Positions 1 to 5,461 of a DNA stretch of 6,870 bases are shown here, piece by piece (the stretch's first letter is position 1; the number at the start of each line of letters is the position of its first letter). The position numbers were made by a program, and so were the translations under genes. The DNA is from Planctomycetaceae bacterium (GTDB taxonomy: Bacteria > Planctomycetota > Planctomycetia > Pirellulales > Thermoguttaceae), in assembly GCA_031283825.1 (NCBI GenBank), contig JAITAZ010000125.1:1-6870 (forward strand), written 5' to 3'. Under the pieces are notes generated by a model that saw only the letters and a program-made list of their open reading frames with translations, did not search any database and was not told where the DNA came from.

Positions 1-108
1 TAAAATAACGCTGGTCAAATAAAATTAAAGACAAATTTTGATTAAAAGAGATAAACCAACACAAAAATCATTACAATCGTTATTTTAGGAAATTTCCCAA
101 CGATATAC

Positions 109-253
109 GGGGACAAAGGAGACGTTTTTGTTTGAAATCTGGGGTTGATGACTCATGAGATAATACTGAAAAAAATCTCTCTTTTAAAAAGGCAATTGTC
201 TTCTGTTGAGTCATTAATCATGGTTTTTAAATTAGTGTGTCCCCAGTGTCCCC
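109..253. repeat. Possible foldback (MITE-like) element, non-coding
   Basis: The ends form an imperfect inverted repeat: GGGGACAAAGGAGAC at 109-123 against the reverse complement of 239-253, 12 of 15 matching. Inside it is a second, perfect inverted pair, ATGACTCA (148-155) and TGAGTCAT (207-214). There is no open reading frame of note and I see no target-site duplication at the borders. The nested inverted repeats suggest a small non-autonomous element or a structured RNA, but the outer arms are short and imperfect, so this is tentative. Confidence 0.35.
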
Positions 254-283
254 CCAAAAAAATAATATGGTTTGTAAAAATAC

Positions 284-296
284 CATGAACGGTTAC
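284..296 (-). repeat. Lone end of the GTAACC...GGTTAC repeat family
   Basis: The bases CATGAACGGTTAC match the right-hand terminus (CGTGAACGGTTAC) of the elements at 2400-2520 and 5192-5453 at 12 of 13 positions. No inverted partner is visible upstream in the window, so this is either a solo remnant or the edge of a decayed copy. Confidence 0.45.
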
Positions 297-358
297 TATT
301 TTTTTTAGTTAGCGCAATTCGGCTTTTGAATCTGCCCAGTAGATAATCCCTCGCCCCC

Positions 359-515
359 AGATCAGGTAGGCGACCGTAGGTTCGCAACCTTTCGGCGAAA
401 GGTCGAGTCGGCATTAGCCGACGGTAAATCTGAATTGATTTTAATTATTGTCGAATCCATTTTATCGTTGCCTTCGGCAACGCGACCTTTCGGCGAAAGG
501 TCGCCTACCAGATCT
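359..515. repeat. Clustered palindromic repeats (REP/BIME-like)
   Basis: Four tight hairpins are packed in about 120 bases: ACCTTTCG/CGAAAGGT (387-403, 1-base centre), GTCGGC/GCCGAC with loop ATTA (407-422), CGTTGCC/GGCAACG with loop TTC (466-482), and GCGACCTTTCG/CGAAAGGTCGC (482-504, 11-bp arms). Bases 359-375 (AGATCAGGTAGGCGACC) match 6714-6730 directly, and 447-515 matches 6714-6782 in inverted orientation at 66 of 69 positions. A short minus-strand reading frame across 232-414 is translated repeat and is not called as a gene. Confidence 0.75.
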
Positions 516-596
516 ATTACCGCCTACAGACGAACAACTACAGCGTAACATGAGTTATTAAAATTTAATTTTTTTGACAGAATAAGAGATTCCCTA

Positions 597-625
597 TTGT
601 TTTTTTTGTCGATTTGATTTATACT
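597..625 (+). promoter_or_regulatory. Possible promoter for the DUF1559 gene
   Basis: TTGTTT (597-602) and TATACT (620-625) are separated by 17 bases and resemble a sigma-70 promoter. A second candidate, TTGACA at 574-579 with TATTGT at 595-600, has a poor 15-base spacer. If the first is used, the transcript would have a leader of roughly 250 bases before the start at 885. In DNA this AT-rich such matches occur often by chance. Confidence 0.3.
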
Positions 626-709
626 TTCGCCCGCAACTTAAAAAATTCCAAGTTTACAATGTTTGGAATTCTCGTAACAAAAAATAATGTTGAGTTTGAT
701 CGCAATGAA

Positions 710-752
710 TTTAACTTTTTTGTTGCGCAAAATGTTTTTTGTGCAAGTTAAA
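710..752 (+). promoter_or_regulatory. Structured leader upstream of the DUF1559 gene
   Basis: A nested hairpin is visible: TTTAACT (710-716) pairs with AGTTAAA (746-752), and TGCGCAAAA (724-732) pairs with TTTTGTGCA (737-745, one G-U) around a TGTT loop, leaving TTTTTGT (717-723) as a bulge. A smaller hairpin, AATTCCAA/TTGGAATT, lies just upstream at about 646-670. No riboswitch class is recognised. It may be a leader structure or another short palindromic repeat. Confidence 0.35.
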
Positions 753-870
753 TTTTGTTGTGTTTAAATAGTCGTTTATTGCGTTGTTGAATTTTTTTCG
801 TTTTAGATGAAAAAAATTACAGCGTCAATAATTTTCAGTAACGTTTACGAATCCTTTAACAAAAATTTAT

Positions 871-876
871 AAGGAG
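871..876 (+). promoter_or_regulatory. Strong ribosome binding site deciding the start at 885
   Basis: AAGGAG lies 8 bases before ATG 885-887. It is the best Shine-Dalgarno in the window and shows that translation begins in the reading frame upstream of the G tract, not at the internal ATG at 1147. A nearer ATG (878-880) is followed directly by TAA and cannot be the gene start. Confidence 0.8.
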
Positions 877-884
877 AATGTAAA

Positions 885-2223
885 ATGAAAAAGTTCAGTA
901 AAATGACAACATCAGGTTTGTCAAGAATTGAAGTCAGTATGAATATTGACTTTACGTCCAGTGTTAAAATGGACAATGTTAAAATAGGCAAGGGGGGGGG
1001 GGGCAGGGAATCTGCTTGAAAATATCGATTCGAATTATTGTTACGTTAATTCTTCTAATGGGATTTCTCCCAAACCGCCTTTTTGTTTCTGCCGCTTATT
1101 TGGCTTCACGCTTGTTGAACTTCTGGTAGTAATTGCGATCATTGGAATGCTGATTGCGCTACTTTTACCGGCAGTTCAAGCAGCGCGTGAAGCCGCAAGA
1201 CGAATGCAGTGTTTAAACAATCTCAAGCAAATAGGCTTAGCAGTTCACAACTTCCACGATTCACAAGATGGTTTGCCGCCGCTATTAATTGGCGGTATAG
1301 GAACTGCTGGGAATCCCGGAAATATCATACATCTATCGCCAACGATATTTGTTTATTTGTTGCCCTACATGGAGAAACAGGCAATCTATGATTCGATTTC
1401 AGAAGATTTTGCCAACTACCCAGCAGGTAATACATGGTGGGACGCTTTGCCAAACAAAAAATCTATGAGCATTTCCACTTATATTTGTCCTTCGCGCGGC
1501 TCAAGAGTGTCAGATCATCCGGAAGCAAGTGATCGGGCGACTGACGGTTTTGTAAGTGATTACGTAACTGTTTTATCAGAGGCAATGCGAAATACGTCGG
1601 TGAATGACAATATATGGCGTCTTTATGATCGCGATAATCGTCAGAATCTGATGTTTGGAGCGTTTCGTTTGGCGTCAAATGTAGATGCTACTTTAACAGC
1701 CGGCGTAACTCCAAAATGGATATTACGCGACAATATAAATCGTTTTGCCGATGGAATGAGTAATCAATTTCTCTTTGCTGAAAAACATATTCCAACAGCA
1801 AGATTAAAAAAATGTTTTACCTCAACAGCCGATGGAAGTGCTGGGCAATGGGGTTGGTTTGATTGTGGAGTACAAATAGCACGTGATCCGAATACTCCGC
1901 ATGATCCCGGCGGCAGTAAACAAAATCATTTATTGTTATTTAGTCCTGCTCGCCAAGCCAACTTTGATCATCTTGTAATTGCGCGTGATCCGAGTGAAGG
2001 TAATCCAATCAACGATGGCGTCGGTAACAGTAATAATGGATATTTTTGGGCTGCAGGTTCGGGTGTGCCAATTTCGCCGTTTGGTAGTTATCATACGGGC
2101 GGAATATGTCATCATCTTTTGGGCGATGGTTCGGTGCATGGGATATCTCCTACTATCAGCCGAGAGAATGTTCATTGGCCGCTTGGATGCGTTAGCGACG
2201 GTACTCCGGCAAGTTTGCCGTAA
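885..2223 (+). CDS. DUF1559 prepilin-like protein, out of frame at a G12 tract
   Basis: The gene encodes a planctomycete DUF1559 protein with a type IV pilin-like N-terminus; the family's function is not firmly known. From ATG 885 the frame reads [18 protein letters not shown] and continues into 12 G (992-1003), then ends at TGA 1017-1019 (44 residues). The body is open in the +1 frame from after a stop at 985-987 to TAA 2221-2223. That frame has no ATG, GTG or TTG before the prepilin motif. Removing one G joins both parts into a 445-residue protein. In it, residues 37-41 read GGGAG, the prepilin peptidase site G73/FTLVE precedes a hydrophobic helix, [24 protein letters not shown] follows, and the C-terminus carries the HTGG...GDGS signature near residues 403-416. 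The intact remainder argues against an old pseudogene; phase variation, slippage or a sequencing error are the options. An ATG at 1147 would discard the prepilin motif. Confidence 0.85.
992..1003 (+). repeat. Homopolymer G12 tract (candidate phase-variation switch)
   Basis: Twelve consecutive G lie inside the 5' coding part of the DUF1559 gene, in an AT-rich region. Lengths of 11 or 14 G (also 8) would put the start codon in frame with the prepilin/DUF1559 body. Twelve, as read here, gives a 44-residue product ending RESA. Long G tracts are classic sites of slipped-strand mispairing in contingency genes. Confidence 0.85.
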
Positions 2224-2238
2224 TTGTTTATGCGCCGA

Positions 2239-2273
2239 AACTGATGAAATATTCATCAGTTACGCCGTTTTTT
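2239..2273 (+). terminator. Probable rho-independent terminator after DUF1559 gene
   Basis: AACTGATGAA (2239-2248) and TTCATCAGTT (2252-2261) form a perfect 10-bp stem with a 3-base ATA loop, starting 15 bases after the stop codon. Six T follow at 2268-2273. The 6-base gap between stem and T run is longer than ideal, and the stem is AT-rich, so it may be leaky. Confidence 0.6.
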
Positions 2274-2329
2274 ATTAAAACCTTTTCACAACTATTCAGT
2301 AGAAAATTTGTTTACAATAGAAATTAAAA

Positions 2330-2362
2330 GGTATGCGATCTTTCGTTGAAATGTCGCATACC
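2330..2362. repeat. Decayed copy of the CTTTCG palindromic repeat
   Basis: GGTATGCGA (2330-2338) and TCGCATACC (2354-2362) form a 9-bp stem around TCTTTCGTTGAAATG. The arrangement parallels the GGTAGGCGACCTTTCG...CGAAAGGTCGCCTACC hairpins near 482-509 and 6720-6747, with substitutions in the inner stem. It probably derives from the same repeat family. No gene lies in 2224-2570; the rest of that gap is the terminator hairpin and the element at 2400-2520. Confidence 0.5.
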
Positions 2363-2389
2363 GGATCAAAGATTTTCTATTAGATGATA

Positions 2390-2530
2390 AAAATAATTTG
2401 TAACCGTTCACGGTTTTAAGATTCGGAATTAAAGTATTTTTGTAATTGTTTACATTAAAAAAGTATTTTAGCTCGCTCTGAAAGGGCAACGGAAATTTTC
2501 TCTTGTACGTGAACGGTTACAAAATAATTT
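2390..2530. mobile_element. Small non-autonomous element with 10-bp target duplication
   Basis: The element itself spans 2400-2520 (121 bp). It begins GTAACCGTTCACGGTTTT and ends CGTGAACGGTTAC, the two ends being inverted copies. It is bordered by a perfect 10-bp direct repeat, AAAATAATTT, at 2390-2399 and 2521-2530, as expected of a transposition duplication. Its subterminal ATTCGGAATTA (about 2421-2431) is shared with the element at 5192-5453, read from that element's right end. There is no transposase, so it would need one in trans. It lies about 40 bases upstream of the lipoprotein gene and could affect its expression. Confidence 0.7.
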
Positions 2531-2570
2531 TCTACTGATTAGTTATAAACATTCAACAAAATTAAAATTT

Positions 2571-2984
2571 ATGTTAAAAAAATTTTCAAATTTACAAATT
2601 TCGTTTTTAGCGTTGGCGGGATTAATTTTGTTTTCCAGCTGTAGTAATGGTTATGTTCAGTTTGGAGGCAAAGTAACGGATTCCAATGGTCAACCTTATA
2701 CCAAAGGATATGTTGTTTTTAGCAACGGGAAAGTGTCGGCGCGAGGTAAATTACAATCCGACGGCACGTATAAACTCGGCTCGCTCAAGGATAGCGACGG
2801 ATTAGTTCTCGGCGCGTATCAAGTTTCTATTTCGGGACACCATGAATATATTGAAACGCCAAATGGACTTATTCCCGTTTCAGATATTGACGCGAAATAT
2901 GAAAGCGGATCAACCTCTGGTTTATCGTGTGAAGTAACCAAAGGCGGACATTTCGATTTCAATGTAGAACTGAAAAAGAAATAA
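2571..2984 (+). CDS. Small lipoprotein, carboxypeptidase-regulatory-like fold
   Basis: The 137-residue product starts with a lipoprotein signal peptide: basic MLKKF, a hydrophobic stretch (residues 8-21) and a lipobox-like LFSSC with Cys24 as the predicted lipidated residue. Phe at -3 is not the commonest lipobox residue. The mature part has a compact beta pattern: FGGKVTDSNGQPYTKGYVVF, then SDGTYKLGSLKDSDGLVLGAYQVSI in two stretches, and an end rich in lysine. This resembles small planctomycete lipoproteins with a carboxypeptidase regulatory-like (transthyretin-like) domain, often found beside DUF1559 genes. The mature protein is probably anchored to a membrane. No Shine-Dalgarno precedes ATG 2571; the upstream bases are A/T only. 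A TATAAA at 2544-2549 has no good -35 partner. Exact function is unknown; the family call is by pattern, not by alignment. Confidence 0.8.
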   Translation: MLKKFSNLQISFLALAGLILFSSCSNGYVQFGGKVTDSNGQPYTKGYVVFSNGKVSARGKLQSDGTYKLGSLKDSDGLVLGAYQVSISGHHEYIETPNGLIPVSDIDAKYESGSTSGLSCEVTKGGHFDFNVELKKK

Positions 2985-3022
2985 ATTTTCGCAACTATTC
3001 AGGGAATAGACAATCATTGATC

Positions 3023-3074
3023 GTAGCCGTTCACGAGTTTTTAAATTTCAAAATTTAAAACCGTGAACGGTTAC
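3023..3074. repeat. 52-bp foldback of the GTAACC repeat family
   Basis: GTAGCCGTTCACG at the left end and CGTGAACGGTTAC at the right end are inverted copies of the termini seen at 2400-2520 and 5192-5453. The arms continue as TTTAAATTT/AAATTTAAA, leaving only a few unpaired central bases. No direct repeat flanks it, and the left arm carries changes, so it is probably an internally deleted and aged copy. Lying 38 bases after the lipoprotein stop codon, its transcript would fold strongly and could act as a 3' stabiliser or partial terminator. Confidence 0.6.
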
Positions 3075-3107
3075 AAATTAAAAGAATAAAGAACAAATTA
3101 ACAACAG

Positions 3108-3202
3108 TAGAGACGCAATGCTTTGCGTCTCTATTGTTGGCTTAGCCTAGATTCGATCAAAAGATCACCGACCGATAGAGACGCAAAGCATTGCGTCTCT
3201 AC
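3108..3202. repeat. 95-bp element with 25-bp terminal inverted palindromes
   Basis: GTAGAGACGCAATGCTTTGC begins at 3108 and its reverse complement ends at 3202. Each arm is itself a palindrome (AGAGACGCAA/TTGCGTCTCT with a 4-base centre, at 3109-3132 and 3178-3201). The middle 45 bases have no reading frame. Similar GTAGAGACG-type palindromes are abundant interspersed repeats in cyanobacteria and other repeat-rich genomes. I see no target duplication. It sits between the convergent lipoprotein (+) and rpsI (-) genes, where the hairpins could act as a bidirectional terminator. Confidence 0.7.
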
Positions 3203-3283
3203 TTTTGGTTTTGCCATTCAAAAATGGTTACCGTTCAATGTATAACAATTATCGTTACGAAAATTCTATAAACGTTGTTGCAA

Positions 3284-3709
3284 TTAACGTTTTGAAAATT
3301 GTGTTCCGCGTCTTGCTTTTCGGAGACCGTATTTTTTGCGTTCGACTTCGCGGGCATCGCGGGTTAGAAGATGATTTTCCCGCAACGTTATTTCTACTTC
3401 GGGATCAAATTTTCTAATTGCCCTTGCAATTCCGAGTTTGCACGCGTCAGCTTGACCTGTCGTTCCTCCACCGGAGACTTGAATCAATACGTCAACTAAT
3501 TCTTTTTTGCCCGTAAGAGCCAACGGAGCAAGCACAGAATTTTTCTGTTTTGGAGTCTTGAAAAAATCATCCAACTCACGCTGATTTATACTGATTTTAC
3601 CGTTGCCCGTGCGAACCCGAACTCTCGCAACCGACGACTTACGTCTTCCCGTGCCAAGAAAATCATTCTTGCCATTGCCCTTAATAATGTAATTACCCAA
3701 TTTGGTCAT
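3284..3709 (-). CDS. rpsI: 30S ribosomal protein uS9 (S9)
   Basis: This is uS9, which binds 16S rRNA in the head of the small subunit and reaches its C-terminal tail towards the P-site tRNA. The 141-residue product has the family hallmarks: FLGTGRRKSSVARVRV near the start, the VSGGGTTGQADACKLGIARAI segment around residues 79-98, and the basic tail LLTRDAREVERKKYGLRKAR ending QFSKR, whose terminal Lys-Arg matches the conserved tail. The length is slightly above the usual 130 because of an N-terminal extension (MTKLGNYIIKGNGKND). No other Met exists before the conserved core, which fixes the start. No Shine-Dalgarno is visible upstream. It lies 178 bases after rplM on the same strand, the usual rplM-rpsI order, though with a wide gap. 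Confidence 0.97.
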   Translation of the reverse strand: MTKLGNYIIKGNGKNDFLGTGRRKSSVARVRVRTGNGKISINQRELDDFFKTPKQKNSVLAPLALTGKKELVDVLIQVSGGGTTGQADACKLGIARAIRKFDPEVEITLRENHLLTRDAREVERKKYGLRKARRGTQFSKR

Positions 3710-3824
3710 TTGATTATTTCAATTGAAAATTAAATTTACTACATAACTCACACAATGAATTTTTTCGTTATCGTCTTTAGTCAAAATTACGCGAAACACA
3801 AATCTCGCTAATTTTACATTTAAT

Positions 3825-3899
3825 TTACTTAACTTCGACTCTAACAATTCATCGCCGTTTACTTAACTTTGTTTAACTTAACTTTGATTACTTAACTTC
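3825..3899 (-). repeat. Repeated AAGTTAAGTAA at the 3' end of rplM
   Basis: Read on the minus strand, AAGTTAAGTAA occurs three times exactly (3888-3898, 3859-3869, 3825-3835) and once with an extra base (3873-3884). The first copy contains the last rplM codons and its TAA stop; the others lie in the rplM-rpsI gap. This suggests local duplication of the gene end that widened the spacer. Confidence 0.6.
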
Positions 3900-4376
3900 T
3901 GTACGTTTTCGCGTAATCGCCAACTCTATAACTTCAGGATTTTGCGCCTGATGCGGATGTTGCTCATTGCTTTTGTAAACTTTTAATTTCTGCAACATTC
4001 GCTTTGCTAGATTATTTTTCGGCAACATTCTCCTCACCGATTCAATCAACACCAACTCCGGTTTCCGTGCGAAACGCTCTTTTGCCGTCTCGACGCGAAG
4101 TCCGGGATAACCTGTGTATCGCGTATATTTTTTCTGCTCAAGTTTCTTTCCCGTGAAAATCGACTTGTCCGCATTCGTAACTACAACGTACTCGCCCGTA
4201 TCGATATGCGGCGTGTAAGTCGCACGATGCTTGCCCATCAGAATCATCGCAATATCGCTCGCAAGACGACCAACCACCTTGTCTGTAGCATCAACAAGAT
4301 ACCACTTTTGACTCACCTCATTGGGCTTTGCCATGTACGTTTTATCATTTGCAATATACTTTATATTATTAGTCAT
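3888..4376 (-). CDS. rplM: 50S ribosomal protein uL13 (L13)
   Basis: This is uL13, an early-assembling large-subunit protein that binds 23S rRNA. Hallmarks are [20 protein letters not shown], the segment [21 protein letters not shown], the [11 protein letters not shown] block, and [21 protein letters not shown] with a downstream HPHQAQNP. Three starts are possible. ATG 4380-4382 is only 2 bases from GGAG (4385-4388). ATG 4374-4376 is 8 bases from it and is chosen here (162 residues). ATG 4332-4334 ([14 protein letters not shown], 148 residues) matches the usual family length of about 142-150 best but has no ribosome binding site. The family-like start at MAKPNEV keeps the choice open. It leads the rplM-rpsI pair, and a TTGACA box lies just upstream. 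Confidence 0.95.
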   Translation of the reverse strand: MTNNIKYIANDKTYMAKPNEVSQKWYLVDATDKVVGRLASDIAMILMGKHRATYTPHIDTGEYVVVTNADKSIFTGKKLEQKKYTRYTGYPGLRVETAKERFARKPELVLIESVRRMLPKNNLAKRMLQKLKVYKSNEQHPHQAQNPEVIELAITRKRTEVK

Positions 4377-4402
4377 TCGCATTTCTCCAAACTCGTAATT
4401 TG

Positions 4403-4429
4403 TAATTATTCGGCAAAATTTTTTGTCAA
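4403..4429 (-). promoter_or_regulatory. Possible promoter for rplM-rpsI
   Basis: On the minus strand, a perfect TTGACA (4429 to 4424) is followed after 15 bases by TAATTA (4408 to 4403). The -10 box and spacer are weak matches. The position would give a leader of about 20 bases including the GGAG site before rplM, which fits. The rest of the gap, 4443-4660, holds no gene; it contains only an imperfect inverted repeat (4479-4490 with 4536-4547) around a small hairpin (4508-4519). Confidence 0.4.
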
Positions 4430-4660
4430 CAATTTTTTGTAATATTCCGGCAGAATTTTTGTAACGATATTTCCATCAAATTATGATTTCTACCTTTTTC
4501 TGAATAGCGTAATTTTACGTATTCGCGCTAAATTTGAAATCACAATTACTATCAACCTTGACCGAAAAGCGTAGCAGTATAATATGACAACCAACTTTAA
4601 CAAGGGGGGCGACTCTTTATGTCGTTTTAATTATTCGTTTAACTTTCGTTGAAAAAAATT

Positions 4661-5170
4661 CTATCGCGAATCGCACGCACGACTCAAAACGAACAATAAA
4701 TCGCTCAACCGATTCAAGTAAGCAAGCGTCAACGGCGAGACTTTGTCGTTAATGCTCAACGCGACCAATTGCCTTTCCGCCCGTCGGCACACCGTGCGAG
4801 CAAGATGCAAAAACGCCGATTGACGACTATCACCCGCAACAATAAACTCTGTCAAAGCGTCTAGCGATTCGCTTGTTTTGTCGATATCCGATTCCAACTG
4901 TTGGATGTCGTCTTGCAAAATTCTAAAACGACTATCCTCCGGCGAAACAATTTCAGACATAAAACGAATCAACTCATTTTGCACCCGATGAATAATTTGA
5001 CAAAACGGTCGAGCATTATCAATTGAACGGACAATTCCCAACGTAGCGGAAAGTTCGTCGATTGCTCCGATCACTTCGATTCTCTCATGATTTTTTGCAA
5101 CACGAATCCCGCCCGCAAGCGAGGTCTCGCCTTTATCTCCTTTGCGGGTGTATATTGGGAATTTATTCAT
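4661..5170 (-). CDS. PduO-type ATP:cob(I)alamin adenosyltransferase
   Basis: The enzyme transfers the adenosyl group of ATP to reduced cobalamin, making coenzyme B12 in the cytoplasm. The 169-residue product has the family's landmarks in order: the ATP-binding YTRKGDKGETSL at residues 7-18; RIEVIGAIDELSATLG at about 30-45, whose Asp is the conserved partner in a salt bridge; HLARTVCRRAERQL at about 121-134, the arginine-rich active-site helix; and the terminal helix YLNRLSDLLFVLSRACD. The length is slightly below the common 180-190, and nothing essential appears missing. No Shine-Dalgarno precedes ATG 5168-5170. Before insertion of the element at 5192-5453 this gene would have begun 12 bases after the rpsB stop, which suggests cotranscription with rpsB. 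Symbols in use for the family (pduO, cobO, mmaB) vary, so none is assigned. Confidence 0.93.
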   Translation of the reverse strand: MNKFPIYTRKGDKGETSLAGGIRVAKNHERIEVIGAIDELSATLGIVRSIDNARPFCQIIHRVQNELIRFMSEIVSPEDSRFRILQDDIQQLESDIDKTSESLDALTEFIVAGDSRQSAFLHLARTVCRRAERQLVALSINDKVSPLTLAYLNRLSDLLFVLSRACDSR

Positions 5171-5183
5171 TGCGGACGAATTT

Positions 5184-5461
5184 TAATTTTCGTAACCATT
5201 CACGGTTTTTAAACACGGATAACAGGGGAATTTTTAAACACGGATAATAGCAGATTTGACGGAAAATCGCGGATAATGCAAATGACGCTTTTATACGTAA
5301 ACAAAACTATAAAGAATAATAGAAAAATTAAATTAACTATTTATCTAAATAATTTGTTATTAGTTTATTTTTATTTGCAAATCATCATTTGTATTTTCCG
5401 CGATTCTCCGTGTTTAAAAATAATTCCGAATTTAAAAAACCGTGAACGGTTACTAATTTTC
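5184..5461. mobile_element. Non-autonomous element with 8-bp duplication, at rpsB stop
   Basis: The element spans 5192-5453 (262 bp). It starts GTAACCATTCACGGTTTTT and ends AAAACCGTGAACGGTTAC, inverted copies of each other. The perfect direct repeat TAATTTTC borders it at 5184-5191 and 5454-5461. Inside, TTTTTAAACACGGATAA occurs twice (5206-5222 and 5231-5247), with an inverted relative TCCGTGTTTAAAAA at 5407-5420. The centre is AT-rich without a credible gene, so no transposase is present. The right boundary falls within the rpsB stop codon. It separates rpsB from the adenosyltransferase gene, and its long inverted ends may reduce read-through between them. Confidence 0.75.

Noticed and set aside
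232..414. A 60-residue minus-strand reading frame.
   Set aside because: It is largely translation of the palindromic repeat cluster, has no recognisable domain and no ribosome binding site.
355..515. A CRISPR array, considered because of repeated CTTTCG...CGAAAGG units.
   Set aside because: The units are unevenly spaced, individually palindromic and lack uniform spacers. No cas gene is present.
992..1003. A G-quadruplex at the G12 tract.
   Set aside because: A single uninterrupted run without neighbouring G runs does not make a typical four-tract motif, and the frame change is the better explanation.
1936..2256. Overlapping reading frames on both strands within the DUF1559 body.
   Set aside because: They are shadows of the real frame: no family resemblance, and the DUF1559 C-terminal signature lies in the main frame.
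4604..4609. A G6 run as a second slippage tract.
   Set aside because: It is only six bases long and lies between genes, outside any reading frame.
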